A DNA stretch of 64,000 nt, from contig OX352762.1 of NCBI GenBank assembly GCA_947095585.1, positions 118,636,930-118,700,929 of the forward strand, read 5' to 3'. Shown one piece after another: positions 9,762 through 19,020 of the stretch (position 1 is its first letter; the number at the start of each line of letters is the position of its first letter). The position numbers and the translations under genes were made by a program. Origin of the DNA: Nephrocerus scutellatus. Its lineage: Eukaryota; Arthropoda; Insecta; Diptera; Pipunculidae. The notes under the pieces are model-generated. The model was not told the origin of the DNA. It saw only the letters and a list, made by a program, of their open reading frames with translations, and did not search any database.

Positions 9762-10391
9762 TCAGCTGTCAAACTGTTCCTCGCCTCCTGAAAATGCCAT
9801 CCAAATCTGTTGGCGAACACGACAGCAAACATCGAAAATGTAATCCTTTTGTTGTGTCGGTGCATCTATCGGTCGAATCTCATTGCAAAGTCCGTCAATC
9901 ATCGTTGTCGGTGGTAGGCAGTGCAAATGTCTACTCGTATTAGAGCTATAGTTTATAGTATAGGACACAATTGCTCTTGGCAACACAACATACCTTTGCT
10001 CTTCCAAAGCATCAGATATATCCATGACGAAGGAGTTGGGCCTATTTGACGACGCCAGTGTGAACATCGATGACGACGGATACACCAAGTTCGTGGCATC
10101 GTTCTTGTTGTTGTTGGTATTGTCATCGTAGTTGTTGTTGTCGTCGGTGGCGTGTTCATTGTTGTAGTTGCGGTTGCTATGATGTTGATTTTTTTCCAGA
10201 TATTTCTCTTGAGAGTTTTGCAAAATGGGAAAGTTAAACGGCTGCTGAAACGGAAACTGAAACTGCTCTGCATTGACTGCTTCAGGTGAATCGACAACAC
10301 CATCATCATCATCATCGTGTCCATCGATATTGTTCGACAATGCAATTACGATGGTTTTGTTGGCCAAAGTAACCACACTGACAAAGAGGAT
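9762..10391 (-). CDS. Putative host gene: secreted Asn/Asp-rich protein (3' exons)
   Basis: I do not recognise the family. The minus-strand reading frame opens with a hydrophobic stretch (LFVSVVTLANKTIVIALS), probably part of a signal peptide. It then has an Asp run (DDDDD), a Gln/Phe-rich patch (FQFPFQQPFNFP) and an Asn/Asp-rich low-complexity block. It ends with a compact C-terminus containing HCLPP, GLCNEIRPID and DVCCRVRQQIW. The four Cys suggest a small disulphide-bonded extracellular unit. The likely exon start is 10391, because a good acceptor (pyrimidine-rich, TTTGTTTGCAG) precedes it; the ATG at 10421 lies inside that tract. An intron of 63 nt (9931-9993: donor GTATGT, branch CTAAT, acceptor TAG) can be removed in frame, or retained without a stop. 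The first exon is not found. Unlike its neighbours it is neither repeated in the window nor frameshifted. Function unknown. Confidence 0.5.
   Translation of the reverse strand: MLFVSVVTLANKTIVIALSNNIDGHDDDDDGVVDSPEAVNAEQFQFPFQQPFNFPILQNSQEKYLEKNQHHSNRNYNNEHATDDNNNYDDNTNNNKNDATNLVYPSSSMFTLASSNRPNSFVMDISDALEEQRYVVLPRAIVSYTINYSSNTSRHLHCLPPTTMIDGLCNEIRPIDAPTQQKDYIFDVCCRVRQQIWMAFSGGEEQFDS
9931..9993 (-). other. Candidate 63-nt intron, frame-preserving
   Basis: On the minus strand the exon end AGCAAAG is followed by GTATGT, and the segment ends CTCTAATACGAGTAG before ACATTTGCAC. Donor, branch-point-like CTAAT and acceptor fit dipteran short introns. Its length is a multiple of three and it lacks stops, so the retained form adds 21 residues. 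Confidence 0.55.
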
Positions 10392-10659
10392 CTGCAAACA
10401 AATTAAAAATAAATAGAACATTAAAGTGCGGTAAAATTTCGGTAATTGGGCTGCTTAAATGAGTTTTACATGTCTACATGTGTGGGAAGGCAAAGATTAG
10501 AAATTTGTTCAATAATTTCATTGGCCTTTATAATTCAACCGATAGGCGCGCGCTAGCCTCGAATCTGAATTTTTAGTTGCGTACGAGGCATCCTTAGAGC
10601 TATATTTCGAGACACAAAAAATTATATGGGCAGTGAAATTGAGTGTTAACAAATCGAGC

Positions 10660-10875
10660 GTTAACATAAAGTGAAGTCATTAGTTTTTAATTTTTCACAC
10701 GACCTAGAGAGCTGAAAATTTGTGAGCAGCTATATCACACACAGCTGGTATATATCGGCTTCTACTGGTCAGAATTTGATGAGACTTTTTTTAAAACAAT
10801 GGGTTAGCGCTCGGCTTGCGAGGACGTAATTTGTAACGCGTGTTAAGCGTGGTGTGTGGCGCGTGTTATATATGA
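10660..10875. repeat. CGCGTG dispersed repeat, copy 2
   Basis: Contains ACCTAGAGAGCTGAAAATTTG, CGGCTTCTACTGGTCAGAA and GTAACGCGTG / GGCGCGTGTTA motifs. The stretch around the second phrase matches the reverse complement of 32270-32330, so copies occur in both orientations. Confidence 0.6.
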
Positions 10876-11284
10876 AAGTTCGATTCTTAAAGAATAAACT
10901 CCAGTCGCGCGCCGGAGCTGACACGCTTCTATTTTTTCTAGTATTGAGATTAAAAATCTCTTAGAATTGTTTATTTCTTTTCGTCGTGCTGAAATTGAAA
11001 ACCATAGTATTCGATTGCCAATGGATAAAAAAGTTGTTGTTTCGGTTAAAAAGGCTTCTGAATGGAAAGAAAATTACTCTAAGATGAGGATATAGCTAGC
11101 AAATGAACACAAAACCGAAGGAGCGAGTGGGAAGAAGAGAGACGGATGAAGAGAAAGAAGGAACGAGAAGAATTTTGACTGACAAAATAATTCTTATAAA
11201 GATATTAAGCCCATTAAATTGGTCGACAGCTCTTTAAGTGCTGCCTGGCTATCTGAAAATCATTTTATTATTTAAACTGGTGGA
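10876..11284. other. No gene recognised
   Basis: AT-rich sequence with a purine-rich patch (GAAGAAGAGAGACGG and similar) near 11125-11175. No reading frame of note. Confidence 0.5.
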
Positions 11285-11545
11285 ATGATGTTCCTGCACT
11301 GGATGGAAACTGGAGTTGGAGCTGGTGTCTTTGGACCCAACACCAAAGCTTCAATACCAATGGGAAAAAGTCCCTCGGTTTTCCAGACGGAACTCCGTGG
11401 CATTTCCATCTGCGCTGGGATAAACCTTAATAAAGGAATTAAAGGCGTTAGTATATATATCTTTTCTGATAGTCAGACAGCACTTACGATGCACAGCAAT
11501 CTCTTGCCAGATACAACAAAGTCATTGGTTACTACTTTGTTTTGC
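11285..11545 (+). pseudogene. RH-A LINE: RNase H fragment
   Basis: The frame reads TGVGAGVFGPNTKASIPMG, then SVFQTELRGISIC and IYIFSDSQTALTM. These are RNase H motifs in order (the usual T-D-G-S-x-x-x-G-x-G-x-G start, the catalytic Glu in x-E-L, and the catalytic Asp in S-D-S-Q). The first catalytic Asp lies in the lost upstream part. It is the same family as 17513-18862. It is truncated on both sides, with similarity ending near 11540. Confidence 0.75.
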
Positions 11546-11599
11546 CGCCATTTTGGTCAATATTAGTTTTGACAGTTCATATTTGGCAGTTGTGATAGT

Positions 11600-11720
11600 T
11601 TAATGCAAAGCAATCATCGATTACTGTAATGATGAGAAAGTTACGTAAAATTTTTTGGAGAAATAACGTACCAACAAAACGCACTACTTATCGTGTAGTG
11701 AGTGATTTCGAAAGGAAAGG
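11600..11720 (+). pseudogene. Possible mariner-type helix-turn-helix remnant
   Basis: The frame MMRKLRKIFWRNNVPTKRTT followed by YRVVSDFERKG resembles the N-terminal DNA-binding helix-turn-helix of Tc1/mariner transposases, where a P-T-x-x-T-I-x-x-x-V-x-x-F-E-x-x-G pattern is usual. It is cut off by the T-run at 11723. No terminal repeat or DDE domain is seen. Confidence 0.35.

Positions 11721-11722
<2 letters not shown>

Positions 11723-11750
<28 letters not shown>
11723..11750 (-). repeat. T-run, possible poly(A) tail of a minus-strand retroelement
   Basis: A T-run of about 28 bases. If it is a tail, the retroelement would lie at 11751-11890 on the minus strand, where no coding sequence is seen. 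Confidence 0.4.
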
Positions 11751-11753
<3 letters not shown>

Positions 11754-11892
11754 TAGAGACTTATTGCCAAGGGATGACTCCCTGAATGACGTACGTCACG
11801 GCAATAAGTTGGGCTAAGCCCTTTATTAAATTCAAAATAAAATAAAAATCGAAAGAATGTGATTTACAATATATCACATTCCTCACGTTTGT

Positions 11893-12083
11893 AGCCGGTT
11901 TCAATTTATTTTCTCAGAATTCTCCCTGATTCATTGGAAAAGCAATACGAAAAACGAACACGAATTTAGAACGACGCGAGTCCAAATACTTTTATCAATG
12001 AATCATGGTCAGGGAAAACTACAAAAAACCTTGACCAAGAAAATATTACAAATTATAAAAATAATTTAAAAAATACTGATAAA

Positions 12084-12086
<3 letters not shown>
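11893..12086. repeat. Dispersed repeat R, copy 1
   Basis: Shares TTTCAATTTATTTT-TCAGAATT, ACGACGCGAGTCCAAAT and ATCATGGTCAG-AAAACTAC with 41552-41748 over about 190 bp. Non-coding. The CR1/L2-like element that follows is inserted at its right edge. Confidence 0.7.
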
Positions 12087-12118
<32 letters not shown>

Positions 12119-13640
12119 TATTAAGAAACAACTTATGAATACTTTAACCATCATCCTTCAAGAACTTGTTAACGGCTAATTTGAACGCCTGCAGATTATA
12201 AGATTCTGGAAACACGTGTTCGACCAATTGATTCCACATCGAAGATACTCTAGGAAAAAAGGAGGATTTAAAGTGTTGGGTTCTACATGAAAAAAGTTTT
12301 AAGGCAAATCTATGTTGATTGCACCTTAAACGAGTGTTTACGTTACTGAGAAAAGGCCCAGGAACTAGAGAACGGGTTTCTAAAGAACATTTACCGTTGT
12401 AAAATTTATAGAAAACAGATAAAGCTCCTACATTTCGTCTGTGCTCCAAAGTATCAAGAGACGAAGTAATGGTTACATCGTTTATCAAACGGATAACTCT
12501 ATTCTGAACACCATCAAGATGAACCAAATGCGATCTTGGAGCACCACCCCACACATATGAATTAAATTCTAAAATTGGTCTAACATAAGATTTATATAAT
12601 CTTAACACTTCAGAGGGAGTGAAGTAGAAGTTACAACGTCTTATGAAGCCTAAACATTGGCTAGCTCTTTTTGAAATTTCATAAATATGTTCTTTCCAAG
12701 AAAGATCACTTGATACTTTTAAACCTAACAACTTAAGTGAATCAGATCTCGCAATAGAGGTACCATTAATAACAGGAGGAACATAATGTTGAGTTGTCTT
12801 CTGAGAAAAAAGGCAAGACTGGAATTTATTTGGGTTAAATTCTACTCTGTTAGAAATGCCCCAATCAAGAATGATTTGAATATTAGACAGAATAGTCAAA
12901 TTCATTTTTTCACGCGAACCATTCAAGCGAGAATTGCATTCTTTTTGATTGTCAAACTCAATGGAGGCCGATAGTGTTGTATCATCAGCAAATGAATGGA
13001 TATCACAGGTTGTAGAAGACAATAGGTCGTTGATATATATCAAGAAGAGCGTGGGAGACAAGGATGATCCTTGAGGCACGCCAGCATTGATCCCATGTGA
13101 ATCTGAAGATATACCATTTAATACAACTTTTATTTTACGGTTCCATAAATAATTCTCAATCCATGTAATGAGAGAGGAGTGTAAATTCAGCGCACGAATC
13201 TTATTAATAAGACAATCATGCCATACTCTATCAAAAGCTTTAGCAATATCTAAGGAAACAACGCTTGATTCAGCTAGGTTTTCAATGCTTCGCTCCAAAC
13301 AATGAGTCATGCACGTCATTAGTTCGCCTGAAGATCGATTTTTACGAAATCCATACTGAACATCGGATAAAAGAACATTCGAATCCAGATAGTTCATTAG
13401 TCTGAAATTAACGATAGATTCCATTACCTTCGATAGAACCGACAACAAAGCAATAGGTCGGTAGTTCGTAGGTGCCGATTTATCACCTTTTTTCGGAACG
13501 GGTTGAATATTTGCTATTTTCCAAAGTGATGGAAAAACACCTGTCTTCATTGAGAGATGAAACAATTTGCTAAGCAAATAGGCCGATAGGCCGAAGCATG
13601 GACCACAATGCACTGCATGATCGACTGAGAACATTGCTGC
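12087..13640 (-). mobile_element. L2/CR1-like LINE, 5'-truncated, poly(A)-tailed
   Basis: The element runs on the minus strand from about 13640 to a poly(A) tail seen as a T-run at 12087-12115. Its ORF is described separately. A 3' UTR of only about 30 bp separates the stop codon from the tail. The endonuclease half is missing, a usual result of incomplete reverse transcription. Confidence 0.8.
12144..13600 (-). CDS. Reverse transcriptase of the L2/CR1-like LINE (open, 5'-truncated)
   Basis: This is the reverse transcriptase part of a LINE ORF2, about 485 codons without a stop. Motifs in order: LFHLSMKTGVFPSLWK, PVPKKGDKSAPTNYRPIALL, QYGFRKNRSSGELM, SLDIAKAFDRVWH (catalytic Asp), GVPQGSSLSPTLFLIYINDL, FADDTTLSA (active-site FADD), LGLKVSSDLSWKEHI, VRPILEFNSYVWGG, and a terminal SSFFPRVSSMWNQL typical of CR1/L2/Jockey-type ORF2 ends. 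The Met at 13634 lies at or beyond the truncation junction, so it is not a natural start. A normal ORF2 would have an endonuclease of about 230 residues upstream. The frame is fully open, so the insertion may be fairly recent. Clade assignment between L2 and CR1 is uncertain. Confidence 0.8.
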
Positions 13641-14100
13641 TGTTCAAGAAAGTGTTCGAAACAAACCAACAACCTCAATTTGACACCGTGCTTAGGAACT
13701 TGGTTTGGAAAGAAAAACGTTGGCAACATTTCTGCACAATTATTTGTATTTGTTTCCATTTATGATTTAGTTACAGCTCGCCCATAACAAATCTGATTTT
13801 CATAAAATACTCATAATGAGTGGCGAAGCCCATTTTCATTTAAACGGGTATGTGAATAAACAGAATAGTCGGTTCTGGGAAATGGAAAACCAAAAAATTA
13901 TGCATGCGTCACATTTCCATCCATTAAAAGTGACAGTCAGGTCTGGTGTGCGGTTTGGTCAGGAGGAATTATTGAACCTTCTATGAAAACGGCTTGACGG
14001 TAATTGTCACTGGCGAATGATACCGTGACATGACTGAAAACTCTTTGATACCAGAACTGAATACTTTGCGCTTGATTAACATTAACAGGAATAACACCCA
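13641..14100. other. No gene recognised
   Basis: No clear element. The minus-strand ORF 13547-13759 is mainly a second frame of the LINE edge. Confidence 0.5.
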
Positions 14101-14268
14101 AGCCTACTTTAGTTTGCCAAGACTCTTTAAATCCAGGACTTTATAAATAACATCTTAGCCTACTTTAGTTTGCCAAGACTCTTTAAATTCAGGAATTTTT
14201 AAATAACATCCAAGCCTTCTTTAGTTTGCCAAGACTATTTAAATCTAGGAATTTATAAATGACATCCG
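14101..14268 (+). repeat. Tandem repeat, 3 x 56 bp, derived from RTE-B
   Basis: Three units begin AGCCTACTTTAGTTTGCCAA (third AGCCTTCTTTAG) at 14101, 14157 and 14213, with few differences. Each unit contains AAGACTCTTTAAATCCAGGA, the RTE-B segment that encodes SRLFKSRN in other copies. The array arose inside an RTE-B copy. Confidence 0.85.
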
Positions 14269-14570
14269 AGCTTCCGATTTGTTAGACAACGGTCATACCG
14301 GTATTTACATGTGAATTCGAGACAGGTGCAAAGCAAAAGACACTCTGATATCTTAGCAGCGTTCGAGAGGATAATATTACGGAGAATTGTTGGCCTCGTA
14401 GGTTAGCAGGTGGGAGACTCTATAATGATAAGACCTACAAGCGTTACCGTGGCGGTGTCGGTAGATAGAATTCTGGTAGAAAAGGTAGAATTTACATGAC
14501 AAGCTTACGACAAATTTACGCTGACAGGATGGTGTAGACCAGGACGCCCAAAAATCCACTAACTCTCCAT
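14269..14570 (+). pseudogene. RTE-B fragment (C-terminal part)
   Basis: Continues from the tandem array into RTE-B sequence: GGTCATACCGGTATTTACAT, a segment for AAFER-type sequence followed by GGAGAATTGTTGGCC, the CTCTATAATGATAAGA phrase, and GGATGGTGTAGACCAGGACG near 14528. All match the copies at 28.3-28.65 and 59.6-59.9 kb. Stops and indels are frequent. It ends before the element terminus. Confidence 0.7.
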
Positions 14571-15839
14571 GGGAATTGGAAGTCCAAACAAGTTTGTTAG
14601 TGGTTAATTCCACATGCCCGTTAGCAATTGCAAAACAATCGTGAAACAATAAAAAAATATAAACAAAAGAAAGTGAAATCAACAGCCTCCCTAAACGAAT
14701 GAAATGAAAGTTATTTGTTCGATATAGATGCCAGAATACTATCCAGCAGCCCCAGGCAATGTCAGCCGCAATAAAAGGGACATCTACAATCTACATAGCA
14801 TCCAAGAACTAATTAAAGCATTTTTTCATTTTGGTCGATGTCTTATCCAATCAAGTGGCATCTAAGAGGAAATGCCCTATAGGGATAAATTCTTGAATCC
14901 TTCTTCATATTAGTTTTTTTTTTTACCCCGCGATGGTATTCTAGTTTTGTTTGTACTCTTATGTGGAAGCACTTAAAGATGCAGAAGCAAAGTACGTTTT
15001 ACAAAATTTTTGTGAGCGAGACCACAATCAATTTAGATGTAAATTTTTATTCGCTTAAAATACGTGCAATAAAAAAATAACTATCCGCTAAAATCACTAA
15101 TCACTAAAAATGTATTCATGTATATGTATGCACATACAGTATGTGCAGAGAGGTTATCCAATAGTCGCAATCTACCAACTTTTATTTACGTGTTTCTTGT
15201 TTTTTGTTACTTTCATTTTTATTTGTTTTTGTCGGTATTGCAGATAAGGAGAAATCAATGTGGAAACTGCTAAATTTGCGACCTTTATCCTTGCAACTGT
15301 CGGTCACGTTTACAGCATCACAATTCGATACTTCACTGCAGAGATTAAAGCTAGATTTTCCCAACAATATTTTCCAATCAGCGCAAAGGACACACTAACT
15401 CTCGCTTTTGGTCGGTTGGTCATTATGGAACACAACATTTGCTGAAACCATTCATGCCAGGCTGGTTCTCGTCGTTTTAGGAAGGAGCAGCAGCAGCAAA
15501 AAAGAAATTCGAAAGTTGCTTTTAATTCTAGTGTACAATAGAAAATTGCTCACTAATTGGTGCCATCCTGCTGTGGTTGCCAGTCGTATGTCAAATAAAA
15601 TTTAATTAATTAATTGCGAGTGTGTGTGTGACAGAAGAATAAAATGTATTGATTTTTGTTTCTCAAAGATTTCAGTTATGTCCGGGAATGACAAAAAAAC
15701 GTAATGATGACATGCGGAAATCATAAATTATGAGTTCGCATCCTTCCCAAGTATAATGATTGATAAACTGAATTGAAAACATTTAGGAAATGACAAGTGA
15801 ATGTACAAAAACTTTATTTTACGGGTACAAACTTTTGTA
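14571..15839. other. No gene recognised
   Basis: A minus-strand ORF at 15182-15367 contains a few Cys (CSEVSNCDAVNVTDSCKDKG) but no identifiable domain or convincing splice sites. A short CAG-type run lies near 15487-15498. Confidence 0.4.
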
Positions 15840-16330
15840 TATTTATCAACACACGTCACACGTGTCACACGCGTTTCACGCGCACAAAATTTCAGCTCTA
15901 CATGGCGTGTAAAAGTTAAAAAAAGAACCTAAAAGAATCCAAAGAAATTACTTTTCCACGCATCACACGCGCCTCACGCGACTCGTGACATGCATCACAC
16001 GTGGGATCGCAGAAATCTCCAAAGACACTGATCTGTTCACAACATTTCAGATCTCTATGTAATGTAAAAGGTGGTTAAAAAGGACCGCAAATAAGTAAAA
16101 AAATTGGGGCCTGTTTCAAAGACTAACTTTCCACCACTTTCCACACACGCCACTTTCCACACACGACAGGCATCACACATAGAGTCTCAGAAACGCCGTA
16201 TGAGACTAAGCGACTCAGAAATTTTTAAATTTCTAGGACGTTTCGAAGGTAAGGTTGTAAAAAATGGGGCATTTTTCAAAGACTAACTAAATTTCCATGC
16301 AACACACGCGCCACACGCGACGGTTTTCTG
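15840..16330. repeat. CGCGTG dispersed repeat cluster, copies 3-5
   Basis: Three to four degenerate units in a row, each with ACACGCG(T/C)(T/C)CACGCG-like motifs: 15849-15880, 15957-16000 and 16295-16322, with weaker ones near 16130-16185. Phrases such as AAATTTCAGCTCTACATGG and GGGGC(A/C)TTTTTCAAAGACTAAC recur between units. Orientation is inverse to copy 1. Non-coding. Confidence 0.6.
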
Positions 16331-17164
16331 TGTGGTTTTAAAAATCATTTTTGATATCGGACTTTCCATCCCACATAAATACATCCCGAACATCCTGTAC
16401 CTTAATTTTTGTGTTTTTCTAAGTAATTTCAATATTTCGGTTTTTTGCTGAACAGAAGTAAAAACTTTCAGAAAGACCAGAACAACAGACTACAAACAAA
16501 TATTTGAGCGCGGCAAAAACTGATGGATTCCTTTGCCATATACGAGCATATCGTAGTTCATACGAAAGTCGGGATCTGATTGGATTTTCCTATCACGATG
16601 ATACATCAGAGTATCACATAAGATAAAGATGGGGATCGGTCTGGATAAGGATTTTCGGAACTCTTTACTTTAACACAGGAGTCATGATCAACCTCGACAG
16701 TTTTTTCTGTCTCCTAAATTTTATTCTATTGATTATTATTTATTGTTTATTCCGACATATATTCCCATACTTGCACTTTGAGTTTATGAATTGTTGGTGT
16801 ATTGAAGGCTTTTTATTTATTATAAGCTCCGCAGAGTCGCCGTATGCTTTTAAGCTGTTATATCGCTCAGCTAACTTATTCTACACTTGGTAGTGGTAGA
16901 ATTTTACACCAAGTTGGTAATAACGACAAATTATTGGAAGTGAACGTTCAGCGATAGTATATTCCTGCTTTTAATTGCACTATGTGAAACTAATGCAAGC
17001 CGAGCTTACTTTGGGCTACGAAAAAAACTAAGACGCCTATACCTCAATTTTTCCCTATTCGCGCCAAAATACTAGATAATTTTATTTTATAACAAGGTAT
17101 CTCCAGTAGGCCTAGTCCCATAACAAAAATAAATCGAAGTCAAGCTTCTTAATTAGCTTTAGCT
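16331..17164. other. No gene recognised
   Basis: AT-rich sequence. Short ORFs only, the longest (16684-16893) being a hydrophobic AT-driven frame with no family features. Confidence 0.5.
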
Positions 17165-17512
17165 AAAAAATTATACAGCCAATTGTTTAGTCTATCAAGA
17201 CTCTTTAAATCCAGGAATATAGCCATTAAGTACAATTTGCTGGTGTATAAGACACTGTTACAGTACACCAGTACTTTATATGGATCCAAGACAATTGTGC
17301 TTAGTAAAAGGCACTCAGTCCACTTAACCGCGTTCAAGAAAGAAAGTATTACGGAAATTTTTTGGACCCTTTGGTCGGGAAGACAATGTGGGGAGAATAG
17401 AATTTAGTAGCCTCTGGTGGTCAAGAAGACACCTACGAACTTGCACGAGCGAAGAGGATTTTTGCCGGAAACACTTTTAAGGAAGAATTTATGGGACACA
17501 ATAGCATGGTAG
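17165..17512 (+). pseudogene. RTE-B copy, left part (split by RH-A insertion)
   Basis: The frame reads SLSRLFKSRNIAIKYNLLVY, then a TSTLYGSKT segment and an AFKKESITEIFW segment. These parallel the RTE-B post-RT region (SRLLKSRNLTITSKLLVYK, then Y-G-x-E-T-W, then A-F-E-R-K-V-x-R-K-I). Nucleotides near 17486-17503 (ATTTATGGGACACAATAGC) match RTE-B at 28590-28608. The copy resumes at 18873 after an inserted LINE. Confidence 0.75.
17503..17512 (+). repeat. Target-site duplication (left) of the RH-A insertion
   Basis: AGCATGGTAG here is repeated at 18863-18872. The two copies bracket the RH-A LINE exactly, and the RTE-B sequence joins up when one copy and the insert are removed. Confidence 0.8.
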
Positions 17513-18862
17513 TCCGGAATTGGTCGATCTAGGACGTATCATTGACGAAGGCACCACTTTAGCGTATTCTAGTAAGGTTTAGTATCTCGAAGTTATCCTT
17601 GATAAATGACTAAACTGGAATTCACACATCATATCCGTCGTCGAAGGAGCCACTAGGGGCATGTTTGTCAGTAGACGCCTCTACGGCAGAACTTGGGGTC
17701 TAAATCCTAAAATGATACACTAGATATATACAATGAAAGAGACACCCATTATCACGTACGCGGACATCGTTTGGTGGCCGAAAGTTCTTGAACCGACAAC
17801 GGCAACTAAGCTTCAGAAGCTTCAAAGAATTGCCTATCTCGGTATCACGGGTGGCATGCATACCTGCTCTACAAATATATTAGAAGCTGTCGTAGGGCTT
17901 TTACCCCTGTATTAGAAAGTCGGCTGCTAGATGCGCTGTTAAGCTGCAGCAGGCTTTTTGAGGTAGCAATATTGGACCAGGCAGACTGGTCTAATAGTGT
18001 TCCTGCACTGTACGCTAGAGATCTGGTCTGGTTCACAAATGGATCGAAGATGGAATCTGGAGTTAGAGCTGGTGTCTTTGAACCGAACACCAAAGTCTCG
18101 ATACAAATGGGATTTCCAGTTAGTATTCCAGAAGGAACTCCATGTCATTGAAGTCTGCGATAGGAGAAAGCTTAGTACTGGCATTAAATGCGCGAATATA
18201 TCTATCTTTTCATATAGCCAGGCAGAACTTAGAGCGCTGTCGTTCAACTTAATGGACTCTCTGTCAGTTAAATACTGCAACGATGCACTGCAATCACTTG
18301 ACAGACATAACAGGATGTAACTCGGATGGGTCATCAAGGATTAGCAGGCAACAAATCTGCAGATGAACTAGCCTCGGCTGGCTCGCAATCTGCGTTCTTA
18401 CTGTGACCTGAACCATACTGTGGTGTCAAATGGGCTGTCCCCACAGTGGTGATTAACAAATGGGAAATCAAATGGCCCACTGGAAAAATGTTCCAGGTTT
18501 AAGAAAATCCAAACGATTAATCAGGCCCTTTTCCTGCAAGGAATTCTCGTTGAGCTGTTGAGTTTTCTCGCAGTTCACTGTGGCTTGAGGTATCACCTTT
18601 ACAAAATTAATCTGGGTTCAGATATGGAATGTATGTTCTGTTCAGAACATGATGCATCATCTGAGCACATTCTGTGTGAATGCCCAGGTTGAGGAGATAT
18701 TTCCATAAAAAAATATGTTCGTCGGCGAAGCTGAGAAACTCTGCCACTAAGGATGTACTATCCTTTATTAGGGAGGTAGTACGTCTCTTTACACCATAAG
18801 ATACAATAGATCTTATTAGGCCTCAGTGTCAGCCACATGAGCTAGGGTCGTTCTAAAATAAA
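17513..18862 (+). mobile_element. RH-A LINE (RT tail plus RNase H), inserted in RTE-B
   Basis: A 5'-truncated LINE of 1350 bp with a 10-bp target-site duplication and a short A-rich end (CTAAAATAAA). Translated pieces in order: WNSHIISVVEGATRGMFVSR (reverse transcriptase thumb), RRLYGRTWGLNPKMIH, ADIVWWPKVLEPTTATKLQK, LQRIAYLGITGG, then RNase H TNGSKMESGVRAGVF (Asn in place of the usual catalytic Asp), GLAGNKSADELASAGS (ending motif), and a C-terminal Cys/His tail MECMFCSEHDASSEHILCEC. Stops and frame changes occur between pieces. Belongs to the I/LOA/R1-like RNase-H LINE group; the same family as 11285-11545. Confidence 0.8.
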
Positions 18863-18872
18863 AGCATGGTAG
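18863..18872 (+). repeat. Target-site duplication (right) of the RH-A insertion
   Basis: AGCATGGTAG, identical to 17503-17512. Confidence 0.8.
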
Positions 18873-19020
18873 GCCAAGCTAACACTTGAAGGATGTTTTA
18901 GACCAGGTCGGCCTTAGCTTAGTGATGCCATCATGAGGTTATCATCGGTTATAAATCAGGACCAGTCGCAACACCTTTTGTGGAAGGTCAGGATGGAGAC
19001 CATGATTGTAGAGCAACATA
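18873..19020 (+). pseudogene. RTE-B copy, right part (3' end)
   Basis: Starts GGCCAAGCTAACACTTGAAG, matching RTE-B GGCCGGCTAAGCCTACGCTG at 28613, then GGATGTTTTAGACCAGG, and ends around GGTCAGGATGGAGACCATGA and TTGTAGAGC, the RTE-B terminus seen at 28722-28750. Confidence 0.7.

Noticed and set aside
14377..14682. Minus-strand ORF with a signal-peptide-like start (MISLSFVYIFLLFHDCFAIA)
   Set aside because: Most of it is the opposite strand of an RTE-B fragment and tandem-repeat flank; no family motif.
15182..15367. Minus-strand Cys-containing ORF as a possible exon of the 10-kb host gene
   Set aside because: No supporting splice sites or family pattern; 5 kb and several elements lie between.
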